Positions 29,143-36,932 of a stretch of DNA of 64,000 nucleotides are shown here, in pieces (position 1 is the stretch's first letter; the number at the start of each line of letters is the position of its first letter). The DNA is from Gallionella capsiferriformans ES-2. GTDB taxonomy: Bacteria; Pseudomonadota; Gammaproteobacteria; Burkholderiales; Gallionellaceae. The position numbers and the translations under genes are program-made. The DNA is taken from assembly GCF_000145255.1 (NCBI RefSeq), contig NC_014394.1, positions 1,302,001 through 1,366,000 on the forward strand. The letters run 5' to 3'. Under the pieces are notes generated by a model, which saw only the letters and a list, made by a program, of their open reading frames with translations, did not search any database and was not told where the DNA came from.

Positions 29143-29990
29143 TAGGCGAACCTCCTAGCTGAATCAGCGACACCCGCCGAAGTAACTATGTCGAGCACGT
29201 TGAGCGGTGCGTTCATGTCGAATTTTGCATCGAGATTCATCACGATATGTTTGATTGCGACTAAATGCCGTAGCACCATCAACCCTTCTCCAACTGAAAA
29301 CCCCTGTGTCCCTTCCAATTGATGAATGAATTGTTTAATCGTCATGTCGCCAGCCTGCTTGCAGCAGGCGGCGAATCGTGTACACCGATCCTCCCAATAT
29401 CCAGGGTATGGAACCACCATATGCTCCAGTGAATTCATCTCGTGTAGCCAGTGAAGATTTTTGATGCGTTGAGCCGGAAGGTCTTTCTCAGTGATCAAAC
29501 CCCAGTCGACTTTTTTAATTTCCCAGTAGCGGCGTTCTATTTCCTGTTTTTCCAGAGTGCGGTCATTGTCCAGTTCCCCGTATGGCTTTACTGATCGCGC
29601 TAACAGTAAGGCGCCATTACTTGTTTGGAAATTAACCAGAAAATCGGTAGTCATCACAACGTCGGTTTGACTCTGCGAGTCGATCGGATGACGCACTCCC
29701 ATCTCTGTCGCGATTCGCCGGGTTACATCTCTCTCCAGTGGAAACTGTTCGCGGATGTCTGTGACGGCGTTCGACCAGTCAAGCAACAAGAACGTTGCCG
29801 TTTCCATATCCGACAGCAAGTGATGCTCTCGTCCAGTCTTAACACCATGAATACGACTAGATCTGCCGCGCGAGGATACGTCCTGAACAGTCAACCATGG
29901 GCGGTATTCCGGGCCGCAGCCTTGCCCGCGACCTTCCTTTGTAAAGCGGATAATTTTGTCTTCATCAATGCCGTATCTTCGCTTTGCCAT
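29142..29990 (-). CDS. tnsA: TnsA-like endonuclease of the heteromeric transposase
   Basis: TnsA cuts the 5' ends of the transposon, giving cut-and-paste movement when paired with TnsB. The 282-residue protein shows the endonuclease fold with E63 (SDMETA), D116 (TTDFLV) and K135 (SVKP). The position of Q130 in Tn7 TnsA appears to be serine here. The C-terminal winged-helix region follows (EKQEIERRYW, then WGLITEKDLP). It is the first gene of the tns operon, with an inverted repeat CTAGCTGGCTAG 117 bp upstream. Confidence 0.92.
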   Translation of the reverse strand: MAKRRYGIDEDKIIRFTKEGRGQGCGPEYRPWLTVQDVSSRGRSSRIHGVKTGREHHLLSDMETATFLLLDWSNAVTDIREQFPLERDVTRRIATEMGVRHPIDSQSQTDVVMTTDFLVNFQTSNGALLLARSVKPYGELDNDRTLEKQEIERRYWEIKKVDWGLITEKDLPAQRIKNLHWLHEMNSLEHMVVPYPGYWEDRCTRFAACCKQAGDMTIKQFIHQLEGTQGFSVGEGLMVLRHLVAIKHIVMNLDAKFDMNAPLNVLDIVTSAGVADSARRFA

Positions 29991-30106
29991 GAAAAGGTAT
30001 TTCCCTATAAATTATGTATAGCCCGTCTAATCTGGCTGAATCATCAAGCTGAAATGAGAAAGCCGAAGGGCAGTAATTTTCACGTATGCTTCCCTGTTTT
30101 TGTAGA

Positions 30107-30118
30107 CTAGCTGGCTAG
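30107..30118. promoter_or_regulatory. Palindromic operator candidate upstream of tnsA (CTAGCTGGCTAG)
   Basis: Perfect dyad CTAGC-TG-GCTAG between the stop of the 30144-31115 gene and the start of tnsA. The same twelve bases followed by AGT/AG recur at 31126-31137 in front of the neighbouring gene. Two identical sites at the two promoters of a transposition module suggest one regulator acting on both. Confidence 0.65.
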
Positions 30119-30143
30119 AGTAAGCCGGTTAAAGAAAATAAAT

Positions 30144-31115
30144 TCATTCATTCAATGCTTTTAATAAAAGACTTTTGTAAAGCTCGCAGCATTTAATCCC
30201 GCTATTGATACTTCTGCTGGGTGGGCAGACTACTTGGAGGTACGCCGAATTGTGTATGACTGAAACACCTATTCCTTTAGGGATGTTTGCGATAACTTCA
30301 TTTAAAAGCGTATCACGCGTTACAACCCACATAAAGTCACAATATTGCATGAGTGTTTCTAACGTTTCGCAAGTTTGAGAATACATGGGGGTGCCAATGA
30401 CCACTATGCCATGTAATGTAAGTTGAGATTTTAGCTTATGACCTGTGGCAACAACTGCATCAAACATAACGAACTTATTTCCGCTTCCTCTTAAGGTCGG
30501 CTCAAAATGAGTAAAAACCTTATAGAAGTCATTAGTGCCGGAATGGATCAAATCTCCGCGTTTATTGGAAAGCGCACTAAAAATTTCCGCCTCCATTAAA
30601 GTGTGACGTTGGGAATGGACTGTGGAATCATACTTGGGCGCATCCCGTTTTCCTCTTGCTGTTTGCCCAGCAAGTACGGGTCTAAATATTGTCCATGCGG
30701 CGCGTAGTTCCGCTCGTGTAGCTTCTCCTGAAACTACGCGTTTAGAAAGATTTTGTACCATCTCATATGGCGCAACTCTTTCAATTTTGGATAATAGCTC
30801 AAGATTCTCAGGACTTATTTGATCGGGCAGATTTTTCAAATCAGGTAACTGAATATTGAGTGCCAACATTTTTTTCTGCAAACCAGAGTAGTAGCGCCCT
30901 GCAGTAAGGTAGCGCCATAAAATACTTTTTGTCTTTTTTAGTTGCGCTGCACACTGGTTTAGCCATTCAGTGAACGATCCGGAGTCCTCGCGCCATATTT
31001 CATGCAATTCTACTGAATCCAACAAGAGGGCAGTTTCAGCCCAAGTGCGGGAATCACCACGTAGGATGGCGGTCAGTTCTTGTTGTGTTTCTGATAATGA
31101 AAAATATTGACTCAT
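30144..31115 (-). CDS. Probable transposition-module regulator, function not established
   Basis: I do not recognise the family with confidence. The N-terminal half of the 323-residue protein is helical, with a possible helix-turn-helix at about 55-80 (AQLKKTKSILWRYLTAGRYY). The C-terminal part (about 180-300) weakly resembles the MmcB-type PD-(D/E)XK fold (VMFDAVVATG, then QYCDFMWVV and IPKGIGVSVI), but the expected E-x-K is replaced by VIGT, so nuclease activity is doubtful. It lies upstream of tnsA on the same strand. A CTAGCTGGCTAG palindrome sits just before its own start and another before tnsA. This suggests an autorepressor or timing regulator; that is inference. No clear ribosome site precedes the ATG. 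Confidence 0.6.
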   Translation of the reverse strand: MSQYFSLSETQQELTAILRGDSRTWAETALLLDSVELHEIWREDSGSFTEWLNQCAAQLKKTKSILWRYLTAGRYYSGLQKKMLALNIQLPDLKNLPDQISPENLELLSKIERVAPYEMVQNLSKRVVSGEATRAELRAAWTIFRPVLAGQTARGKRDAPKYDSTVHSQRHTLMEAEIFSALSNKRGDLIHSGTNDFYKVFTHFEPTLRGSGNKFVMFDAVVATGHKLKSQLTLHGIVVIGTPMYSQTCETLETLMQYCDFMWVVTRDTLLNEVIANIPKGIGVSVIHNSAYLQVVCPPSRSINSGIKCCELYKSLLLKALNE

Positions 31116-31125
31116 ATCTGTATTC

Positions 31126-31137
31126 TAGCTGGCTAGA
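31126..31137. promoter_or_regulatory. Second copy of the CTAGCTGGCTAG palindrome
   Basis: Identical to the site at 30107-30118 and 10 bp upstream of the ATG of the putative regulator gene. A bound protein here would block transcription initiation or early elongation of that gene. Confidence 0.65.
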
Positions 31138-31224
31138 GTTATTTTGCAAGTAATAATCGCACTGTATTGATAATTTTGGGCTAAGTAAATTTTGAGGAAG
31201 TGTAGTTAGGCCTGTATTTTGGAA

Positions 31225-31467
31225 TTATGTTGATTTATGCAATCCAATGTTGACCCACCTTGAAATATGATGCCACAGTTTGTGAAATAAAGAATTGAAG
31301 AGCGAAATGCCTATGATGGCAAAATAGAAAATGTGGTCAAGGGGTGTAGAATATCCAAGGATTAAGGGGAAGGTCGCTATGTGCATCAAAGTGCCATTCA
31401 TAAAATACACATAATTTAGCCATGCTCCATGGGTTAGCGGCGTATTGACATACATCACCGCGCTCAT
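31225..31467 (-). CDS. Doubtful 80-residue hydrophobic protein
   Basis: The frame predicts two possible membrane stretches (around residues 15-37 and 45-62, with IFYFAIIGISLF) and a basic end. There is no ribosome binding site before the ATG, and I recognise no family. It may be chance or a remnant. Confidence 0.22.
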   Translation of the reverse strand: MSAVMYVNTPLTHGAWLNYVYFMNGTLMHIATFPLILGYSTPLDHIFYFAIIGISLFNSLFHKLWHHISRWVNIGLHKST

Positions 31468-31741
31468 GACAGTTCACTCACTTGCAGAACTGCTCACAAC
31501 GCCTCTCACCACACGTATGGCGGGAGGCTGAAGGCATACGTGGCAGCGGAAGGAGGCAACAAAGTCGCATGGCATGGTCAAGGGCATCTTTCCGATTCGG
31601 ATGATGATGAAGGGACTGGGTGATGAGTTGTGGCGCGAGAAGGAAAAGTGTGCGATGGCTTGGCTGGAAGTGACACTGCCTACTCTACAAAGAGCGTTGA
31701 CTTCGGAAGTGTGGTTGGGGAGTGAATATCTATTGGAAACG

Positions 31742-31749
31742 ATAATCGG
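31742..31749. repeat. Left 8-bp target duplication of the IS (ATAATCGG)
   Basis: ATAATCGG is repeated at 33101-33108, immediately outside the other IS tip. IS256-family elements normally duplicate 8 or 9 bp. Confidence 0.85.
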
Positions 31750-33100
31750 GGGGGTGTCCTGAATTTTGTGTAAACGGGTTTTCAATTACTCGATAAAATC
31801 CGTTCTTCAAACTGGATGGAGAAGCGGTTCAGAGCGGCTTTCCAGTCCCGGATTGGCATTGTCCACTTCTTGCTGATGTTTCTCAGCGCCAGGTAAAACA
31901 GCTTGGTCACAGCCTCGTCGGTCGGGAATGAACTGCGAGTTTTGATGACTTTGCGCAGGCTCATGTTAATCGATTCGATAGCGTTTGTCGTATAGATTAC
32001 TTTTCTGATTTCAGGCGGATAGTCAAAAAATGGGATGATCCGTGCCCAGTTCCGCCGCCAGCTCAGCCCAATAGACTGGTAATCCTTGTCCCATTTTTTC
32101 TCGAAGTCGGTCAGCATTTGTTCGGCGAGTTCGACGGTCGACGAGGTGTAAATCAACTTCAGATCAGCGGCGACTTCCTTCTGCATTTTCCACGGCACAA
32201 AGTTCAGGCTGTTGCGGACCATGTGCACGATGCACAGTTGCACCGCCGCTTTCGGATAGACTGCCTCGATGGCTTCCGGGAAGCCTTTGAGTCCATCGAC
32301 ACAGGCAATAAAAATGTCTTGCACGCCCCGCGTCTTCAGTTCAGTGACCACCTGCAGCCAGAACTTGGCACCCTCGGTTTGGGCGATCCACAGCCCCAAT
32401 ACTTCCTTGTGCCCATCCATGTTCACACCGATCGCCAAATACACTGCTTTGGTCCGCACCGCACCGGCGTCACGCACTTTGACGTGGATGCAGTCCAGAT
32501 AAAGAATCGGGTACAGCGGATCGAGCGGGCGTGCCTGCCAGACCTTCAAATCCTCGCTCACGGCGTCCGTGACCGCCGAGATGAGGCTTGGTGATACCTC
32601 GGTGCCATACATCTCTTTCAGGTGACCCTGGATCTCACGCACGCTCAGGCCTCGGGCGTACAGCGAGATGATCTTGTCGTCAAAACCTGACCATCGGGTC
32701 TGATGCTTGGCAACCAGTTGCGGCTCGAATGCGCCTTGGCGGTCGCGGGGAATATCCAGTGGCAATTCACCAAAATCGCCCTGCAAGGTCTTGGCACTGT
32801 GACCGTTGCGGGTGTTGCCGGTGCTGTTGCTAACAGCGCCGCTCCTACCATGGCCGAGGTGTTCGGTCATCTCGGTTTCGAGTGCCCGCTCAACCAGCAT
32901 CTTGGTCAACTGCTTGAGCAGGCCATTCTCACCAATCAGGTCTTCGGGTTTCTGGTAGTTGGCCAGAAGCGCATCGGCCAGTTTTAATAGTTCAAGATCG
33001 GGTTTAACTCGTTTGTTACGTTTCGGTTCGGTCATTGTTGCTCCTTTATGCTGGCAGTTTCCTGCCAAATGACCGTTTACACAAAACTATTTACACCCTC
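31750..33100. mobile_element. IS256-family insertion sequence, 1351 bp
   Basis: The tips are imperfect inverted repeats: GGGGGTGT on the left and GAGGGTGT on the right (read inward). Both are followed, after six variable bases, by TTTTGTGTAAACGG. An ATAATCGG duplication flanks the element. One mutator-type transposase fills it. The clean duplication and intact gene suggest a fairly recent insertion into the transposon cargo. Confidence 0.93.
31782..33035 (-). CDS. IS256-family (mutator-type) transposase
   Basis: DDE transposase that moves the surrounding IS. The 417-residue product has family landmarks: LGHGRSGA near residue 60, LPLDIPRDRQGAFEP near 95, YARGLSVREI near 130, the first catalytic aspartate in ILYLDCIHVKVRD, the second in FIACVDGLKGFPEAI, and the glutamate in YTTNAIESIN. 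The ATG at 33035 (MTEPKRNKR) has AAAGGAG upstream; the frame also runs 11 codons further. It is intact. Confidence 0.95.
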   Translation of the reverse strand: MTEPKRNKRVKPDLELLKLADALLANYQKPEDLIGENGLLKQLTKMLVERALETEMTEHLGHGRSGAVSNSTGNTRNGHSAKTLQGDFGELPLDIPRDRQGAFEPQLVAKHQTRWSGFDDKIISLYARGLSVREIQGHLKEMYGTEVSPSLISAVTDAVSEDLKVWQARPLDPLYPILYLDCIHVKVRDAGAVRTKAVYLAIGVNMDGHKEVLGLWIAQTEGAKFWLQVVTELKTRGVQDIFIACVDGLKGFPEAIEAVYPKAAVQLCIVHMVRNSLNFVPWKMQKEVAADLKLIYTSSTVELAEQMLTDFEKKWDKDYQSIGLSWRRNWARIIPFFDYPPEIRKVIYTTNAIESINMSLRKVIKTRSSFPTDEAVTKLFYLALRNISKKWTMPIRDWKAALNRFSIQFEERILSSN

Positions 33101-33108
33101 ATAATCGG
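33101..33108. repeat. Right 8-bp target duplication of the IS (ATAATCGG)
   Basis: Matches 31742-31749 exactly and abuts the right IS tip. Confidence 0.85.
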
Positions 33109-33185
33109 CTTTTCGGTATATTGCACCAACTAATATTTTGAAGTTAAATATTTCTGCTGATTTAGTTGAAACTTAAGGATCCACC

Positions 33186-35681
33186 ATGAAAAGAGCCTTT
33201 CTTTCCCACTCATTCCTAGACAAAGAGTTTGTTCGTGCAGTTGCCCTCGATTTGGGGCGGCAATTTTGCTTATTTGATGAGCAAGTTTTTGATACTGGCG
33301 AGTCATTCAAACAATCAATTGAAAAACACTTGGACGATTCTTCAATTTTTGTTTTGTTCGCCAGTACGGCCTCATTGAAAAGCATCTGGGTAGATTTTGA
33401 AATCGAAGAAGCGTGGTATCGTCGACTTGAAGGTCGACTTTCACAAACACTGGTGTTCATAACTGACACATCCATATCTCACGATGACCTCCCGCCTTGG
33501 CTAAAGAGAGCAAAGGTTTCAAGAGTGAATGTTGCCAAGATAGTCGCTCGTGAGATCAGGCAGCACCTAGAAGAGATGCTTAGAGTTGAGCAACATCCAT
33601 ACTTTGAAGGTCGCACAGAAGACCTTGGTCGTTTGCAAAAGTTGATGCGCCCGATAGCCGAGCCAGCTCCGCGAGTATTAGCCATTTATGGTTTACCTAG
33701 TATTGGCAGAAAGACTTTTATAAAAAAAGCAGCACAATTGATGCTTTCGTTTAATCGGGCAATCACGATTCAGATAGGCGAAAGTGACAAGCTTCAAGAT
33801 ATCGCAATAAAAGCGGCAAATATTCTTGAACCTTTCGCAACCAAGGCGGGCTTTGACAATATAGTGTCACGCATTAGGTCCGAATCTAAAGATCAACTAG
33901 TAAATAGATTGTTATCTGACTTGAGAGTTGCGGTTTCGAATAAGGAAATACCGGTTCTTATTGATGACGGTGGGGTATTTACGCAAGAAGGTTATTTTAC
34001 CGAAACAGCAAAGACGATAATCGACGCCATTAAAGGGCAAGACGACCTATATACATTTTTAGTTTCAACAAGAAAGCCCGTCGATACTCTACCATCCCTT
34101 CAACTTAAACCGTTAGAAATTGATGATGTAAAGAGGCTCATTGGTCAAATCTCAGCCTCACAATCTTTAACACCGCCACAAATATCTGAGCTGGCCGAAT
34201 ACGTAAACGGCTACCCGCCCTCCGCATATTATGCGATTGAACTTGTAAAGGCTTATGGGATTAATGCCGTTCTTGCAGACAAGCATAGACTTGTACAGTT
34301 CAAAGCAACAATCTTCGTTAAATATTTAGCTAGTCGTCTGCTCACTGAGCACCAAAAATCCATACTTGTAATGCTGGCTCAATATAGCCCCATACCAATG
34401 CAAATTTTGGTAGACACGCAGAATCGCAGTCCTTCAGAACTTGCTGGAGACATAATGCAACTGGTGGACCACTCACTTGTCATTCCAAATGAGACTGGTC
34501 TTTACTCAATTGCCGGGCCAATTGTTGATGCAGTGTCAAGCGAGTTTAGAGCTTTTGAGGTTGACCACAAAAAGGTCTATGAATCACTAAAGGCACTATT
34601 GTCAGATGAAAGTCAGGAATTGCCTAGATTGGATTTGTATAGGCTTTTCTTTAAGGCATCGATCCGAAGCAATGCCAAAGATGGCGCAGCCTTTCATATG
34701 ACAAATGATTTAATCAAACTAGTCGAAGATTATTACCATGCTGGAGAATATAAGCCGTGCATAGCAGTTGCAAAGCTAGCCATTAATGAAGATGCACAGA
34801 GTTTTACTGCCCATGACTACCTTATTCGCAGTCTTGTCCAAGAAGAAGAATGGCAGGCTGCAGAGACCGAGATAAGAAATCTTGAAAAGTTTTCCCAAAG
34901 CAGGGATATATATTTTCTAACAGGTTTTCTTAATCGAAAAAAAGGAAATTTTGTTACTGCCATTGATAACTTTCTTAAGGCGGAAAAGCTGGGTCGGACA
35001 GGCGCAGCCCTTAAGCGAGAGATCGCAAGCTGCTATTTCCATAACGATCAACTTCCTGAGGCTAAGCGTTATGTGCATGAAGCTCTATCAAGGAATAGTG
35101 ACAACCGATTTGTACTAGATATTGCTATTCAAATCGCCGTCCGAGAGGGAGATGAACAGACAGCTCGAACTTTACTTGAGAGACTATCCGCGTTCGATAC
35201 GCCTTCGTTCGTAAAACACAGATTATCAACAATAGAGCTTAGCTTTGGCACACTAAAAAATGCGCTCAATGCCGCTATAGATTCTGTAAATTTGGCGGAT
35301 TCTGAAAATAAAAAACCAAAGTTTGGAATGTTGGCGCAATTAATAAATTGTTACACCCGCACTGGACAATATTCCGAAGCAGAGAACACTTTAAGTCGCT
35401 TATCACGTATATACTCCAATCAGCGACCAGACATTCGAGCTGGTCTTGAGTGCAGAATTGAAATTGAGCGCAAACACTTCCCGCGAGCGTTGTCTATCTT
35501 GGAAAATATCGGAAATAAATCACAGATATATTTAGCAATGCGTCGTGATGCAATAGATGGAATTCTTAATGGTGTCGTAAATGATGACCAAAGGATCAAG
35601 TACGAACAAGAACTTGCTGCTCTCAACGCACAGCTTAATACGTATGACCCGAACGGTGCCTGGCTAACTCTAATTAGATGA
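33186..35681 (+). CDS. TIR-NTPase-TPR protein, probable single-gene immune sensor
   Basis: The 831-residue protein combines a TIR domain, a STAND-like NTPase and helical repeats. This is the plan of nucleotide-binding immune receptors in bacteria and eukaryotes. Residues 1-130 are TIR (AFLSHSFLDKEF, then SIWVDFEIEEA with candidate glutamate E72). The P-loop region is GLPSIGRKTFI at 169-179; the usual G-K-T/S is G-R-K-T, which may be degenerate. Residues 490-830 form TPR-like helical pairs. The base composition is visibly more AT-rich than the rest of the cargo. It starts after AAGGATCCACC, 85 bp beyond the IS. A strong terminator lies about 150 bp downstream. Confidence 0.85.
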   Translation: MKRAFLSHSFLDKEFVRAVALDLGRQFCLFDEQVFDTGESFKQSIEKHLDDSSIFVLFASTASLKSIWVDFEIEEAWYRRLEGRLSQTLVFITDTSISHDDLPPWLKRAKVSRVNVAKIVAREIRQHLEEMLRVEQHPYFEGRTEDLGRLQKLMRPIAEPAPRVLAIYGLPSIGRKTFIKKAAQLMLSFNRAITIQIGESDKLQDIAIKAANILEPFATKAGFDNIVSRIRSESKDQLVNRLLSDLRVAVSNKEIPVLIDDGGVFTQEGYFTETAKTIIDAIKGQDDLYTFLVSTRKPVDTLPSLQLKPLEIDDVKRLIGQISASQSLTPPQISELAEYVNGYPPSAYYAIELVKAYGINAVLADKHRLVQFKATIFVKYLASRLLTEHQKSILVMLAQYSPIPMQILVDTQNRSPSELAGDIMQLVDHSLVIPNETGLYSIAGPIVDAVSSEFRAFEVDHKKVYESLKALLSDESQELPRLDLYRLFFKASIRSNAKDGAAFHMTNDLIKLVEDYYHAGEYKPCIAVAKLAINEDAQSFTAHDYLIRSLVQEEEWQAAETEIRNLEKFSQSRDIYFLTGFLNRKKGNFVTAIDNFLKAEKLGRTGAALKREIASCYFHNDQLPEAKRYVHEALSRNSDNRFVLDIAIQIAVREGDEQTARTLLERLSAFDTPSFVKHRLSTIELSFGTLKNALNAAIDSVNLADSENKKPKFGMLAQLINCYTRTGQYSEAENTLSRLSRIYSNQRPDIRAGLECRIEIERKHFPRALSILENIGNKSQIYLAMRRDAIDGILNGVVNDDQRIKYEQELAALNAQLNTYDPNGAWLTLIR

Positions 35682-36004
35682 AAATGCTAACGGGGTACCC
35701 ATTAGCCGACCTGCGTCAAGGGTGCCAAACCTGCCGGAGTCGAAATGCTTTCAAAATAGGCTGGAATGTTAGAAAGAAAATCGTCGCCGGTATCTTTCGC
35801 CCGCTACAAACCACTCCAAATTAACTGAAAAAAAGGCCAATACGTAATTGGCCTTTTTGAGTCTATATGCATTCCGATGTATTTATATATCAGTTTACGT
35901 CCTACAAAGTTCAGCGTGCCACACTAACATTCATCGTCAAAATTACATACTAACAATGGAGAAGTCCGAAGGCGGGCTGTCTAAATTGATAATCAGTTAT
36001 TTTC
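35682..36004. other. Non-coding right margin of the transposon
   Basis: Between the TIR-NTPase gene and the tandem TnsB sites I see only the terminator at 35830-35858. A plus-strand frame running into the TnsB sites (from 35848) has no ribosome site and is an artefact of the repeats. Confidence 0.6.
35830..35858 (+). terminator. Intrinsic terminator after the TIR-NTPase gene
   Basis: AAAAAGGCCAA and TTGGCCTTTTT pair perfectly around a 7-base loop, with A- and T-runs on both flanks. It can work in both directions and would also stop read-through entering from folD. Confidence 0.85.
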
Positions 36005-36071
36005 AGGAAAGAACTTTATTATCCAGGAAAGAACTTTATTACTTAGGAAAGAACTTTATTATTTCTTAACA
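36005..36071 (-). repeat. Right transposon end with three tandem TnsB-type sites
   Basis: Exact copies of the complement of AATAAAGTTCTTTCCT lie at 36005-36020, 36025-36040 and 36045-36060, a strict 20-bp period. The last is 11 bp from the tip at 36071. Dense sites mark the right end of Tn7, which is the end next to the attachment gene and to tnsA, as here. Confidence 0.92.
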
Positions 36072-36076
36072 TTACT
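36072..36076. repeat. Right copy of the 5-bp target site duplication (TTACT)
   Basis: Identical to 2513-2517. On the minus strand it reads AGTAA, covering the last two bases of the final lysine codon and the stop codon of folD. The gene therefore stays intact after insertion. Confidence 0.9.
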
Positions 36077-36932
36077 TGCTCACTGCCGACAGTCTTTCTG
36101 CAGCTCTAACCGTATTGGCAACTAGCATCGTGATGGTCATCGGACCCACGCCGCCGGGTACCGGGGTGATGTAGCCTGCCACGGGTTTTACGCTGGCAAA
36201 ATCCACGTCGCCGCATAATTTACCCTCGGCGTTGCGGTTGATGCCCACGTCAATGACGACAGCGCCCGGCTTTACCATATCGCCTGTGATGAAGTTGGGG
36301 CGACCGACGGCAGCGACCAGAATGTCCGCATCCCGGGTGTGCTTGGCCAGATCAACTGTTTTTGAGGTACAGATGGTGACAGTCGCATTTTTATGCAGCA
36401 ATAGCAGCGCCATCGGCTTGCCGACGATATTGCTGCGCCCGACGATCACCGCGTGCTTGCCCTCGATACTGATACCGGTTTTTTCCAACATTACCATTAC
36501 GCCATAAGGCGTGCAGGAAGGGAAGGGCGTCTCGCCGGTCACCAGTGCGCCGACATTTTTCTCATGGAAACCGTCTACATCCTTGTCGGGATTGATCGCT
36601 TCGATGACTTTATGCGCATCCAGATGCTTAGGCAGCGGCAGTTGCACCAGAATGCCGTGTATCAGCGGATCGCGATTTAACTTCTCGACCTCGGTAAGCA
36701 GTGCTGCTTCGGTCGTGTCGGCCGGCAGTTCGACGTGTATCGAATAAAGTCCCAGTTCTGCACAGGCGCGTACTTTGTTGGCGACATATACCTTGGAGGC
36801 CGGGTCATTTCCTACGATGATCACCGCCATGCCGGGCGTGATGCCGCGTGCGATCAAGGTGTCCGCACGGACTTTCCACTCGGCACGCACCTGAGCTGCA
36901 ATGGCCTTGCCGTCAATGATTTGTGCTGTCAT
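36072..36932 (-). CDS. folD: Methylenetetrahydrofolate dehydrogenase/cyclohydrolase
   Basis: Bifunctional cytoplasmic enzyme interconverting 5,10-methylene-THF and 10-formyl-THF with NADP+. The 286 residues match the usual length. Motifs seen are [13 protein letters not shown] with the catalytic lysine (about residue 53), ILVQLPLP (about 96-103), GRSNIVGKP (NADP-binding) and the conserved PGGVGPMT near residue 260. Its stop codon lies inside the transposon target duplication. Its ATG overlaps the ppa stop by one base, so ppa-folD form an operon that has lost its own terminator to the insertion. Confidence 0.96.
   Translation of the reverse strand: MTAQIIDGKAIAAQVRAEWKVRADTLIARGITPGMAVIIVGNDPASKVYVANKVRACAELGLYSIHVELPADTTEAALLTEVEKLNRDPLIHGILVQLPLPKHLDAHKVIEAINPDKDVDGFHEKNVGALVTGETPFPSCTPYGVMVMLEKTGISIEGKHAVIVGRSNIVGKPMALLLLHKNATVTICTSKTVDLAKHTRDADILVAAVGRPNFITGDMVKPGAVVIDVGINRNAEGKLCGDVDFASVKPVAGYITPVPGGVGPMTITMLVANTVRAAERLSAVSK

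Larger units (their letters stand above)
31138..31749. other. Largely non-coding cargo interval before the IS element
   Basis: No confident gene. The interval holds a weak 80-codon minus-strand frame (31225-31467), an 8-bp inverted repeat CACGTATG/CATACGTG (31512-31542) and a strong AAGGAGG (31550-31556) whose best following start is 18 bp away. The last part is the start of a small frame interrupted by the IS. Confidence 0.5.
31574..33133 (+). pseudogene. Small frame split by the IS256-type insertion
   Basis: If the IS (31750-33100) and one copy of its 8-bp duplication are removed, the frame starting at 31574 (MVKGIFPIRMMMKG) continues through ATAATCGGC and ends after about 66 codons at 33131-33133. 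No family is recognised and the ribosome site is poorly spaced, so the frame itself may be chance. The reconstruction of the pre-insertion sequence is firm. Confidence 0.3.
2518..36071. mobile_element. Complete Tn7-like transposon, 33,554 bp, inserted at the folD stop codon
   Basis: Both tips are visible: TGTTGATTGAT at 2518-2528, and the complement of TGTTAAGAAAT at 36061-36071. Each is followed after exactly 11 bp by a 16-bp repeat, AATAAAGTTCTTTCCT, resembling the TnsB sites of Tn7. Three such repeats are present at each end, spread out on the left and in tandem on the right, as in Tn7. A 5-bp duplication flanks the element. It encodes TnsA, TnsB, TnsC, a TnsD-like protein and a second TniQ protein, transcribed inward from the right end. 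Cargo is a Wadjet operon, a restriction/TIR run, a TIR-NTPase protein and a nested IS256-type element. All core tns frames are intact, so it may still be active; that is inference. Confidence 0.95.

Noticed and set aside
22098-31140. CRISPR array or Cas genes linked to the TniQ proteins
   Set aside because: I looked for spaced direct repeats and Cas-like proteins because TniQ pairs occur in CRISPR-linked elements. None is visible; the only short tandem is four GGTT units at 22220-22239.
31500-31570. Group II intron or retron RNA
   Set aside because: An 8-bp inverted repeat is present, but no domain V-like structure or reverse transcriptase gene is found nearby.
35848-36069. 73-codon plus-strand frame at the right transposon end
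   Set aside because: It is made largely of the tandem TnsB sites and has no ribosome site.
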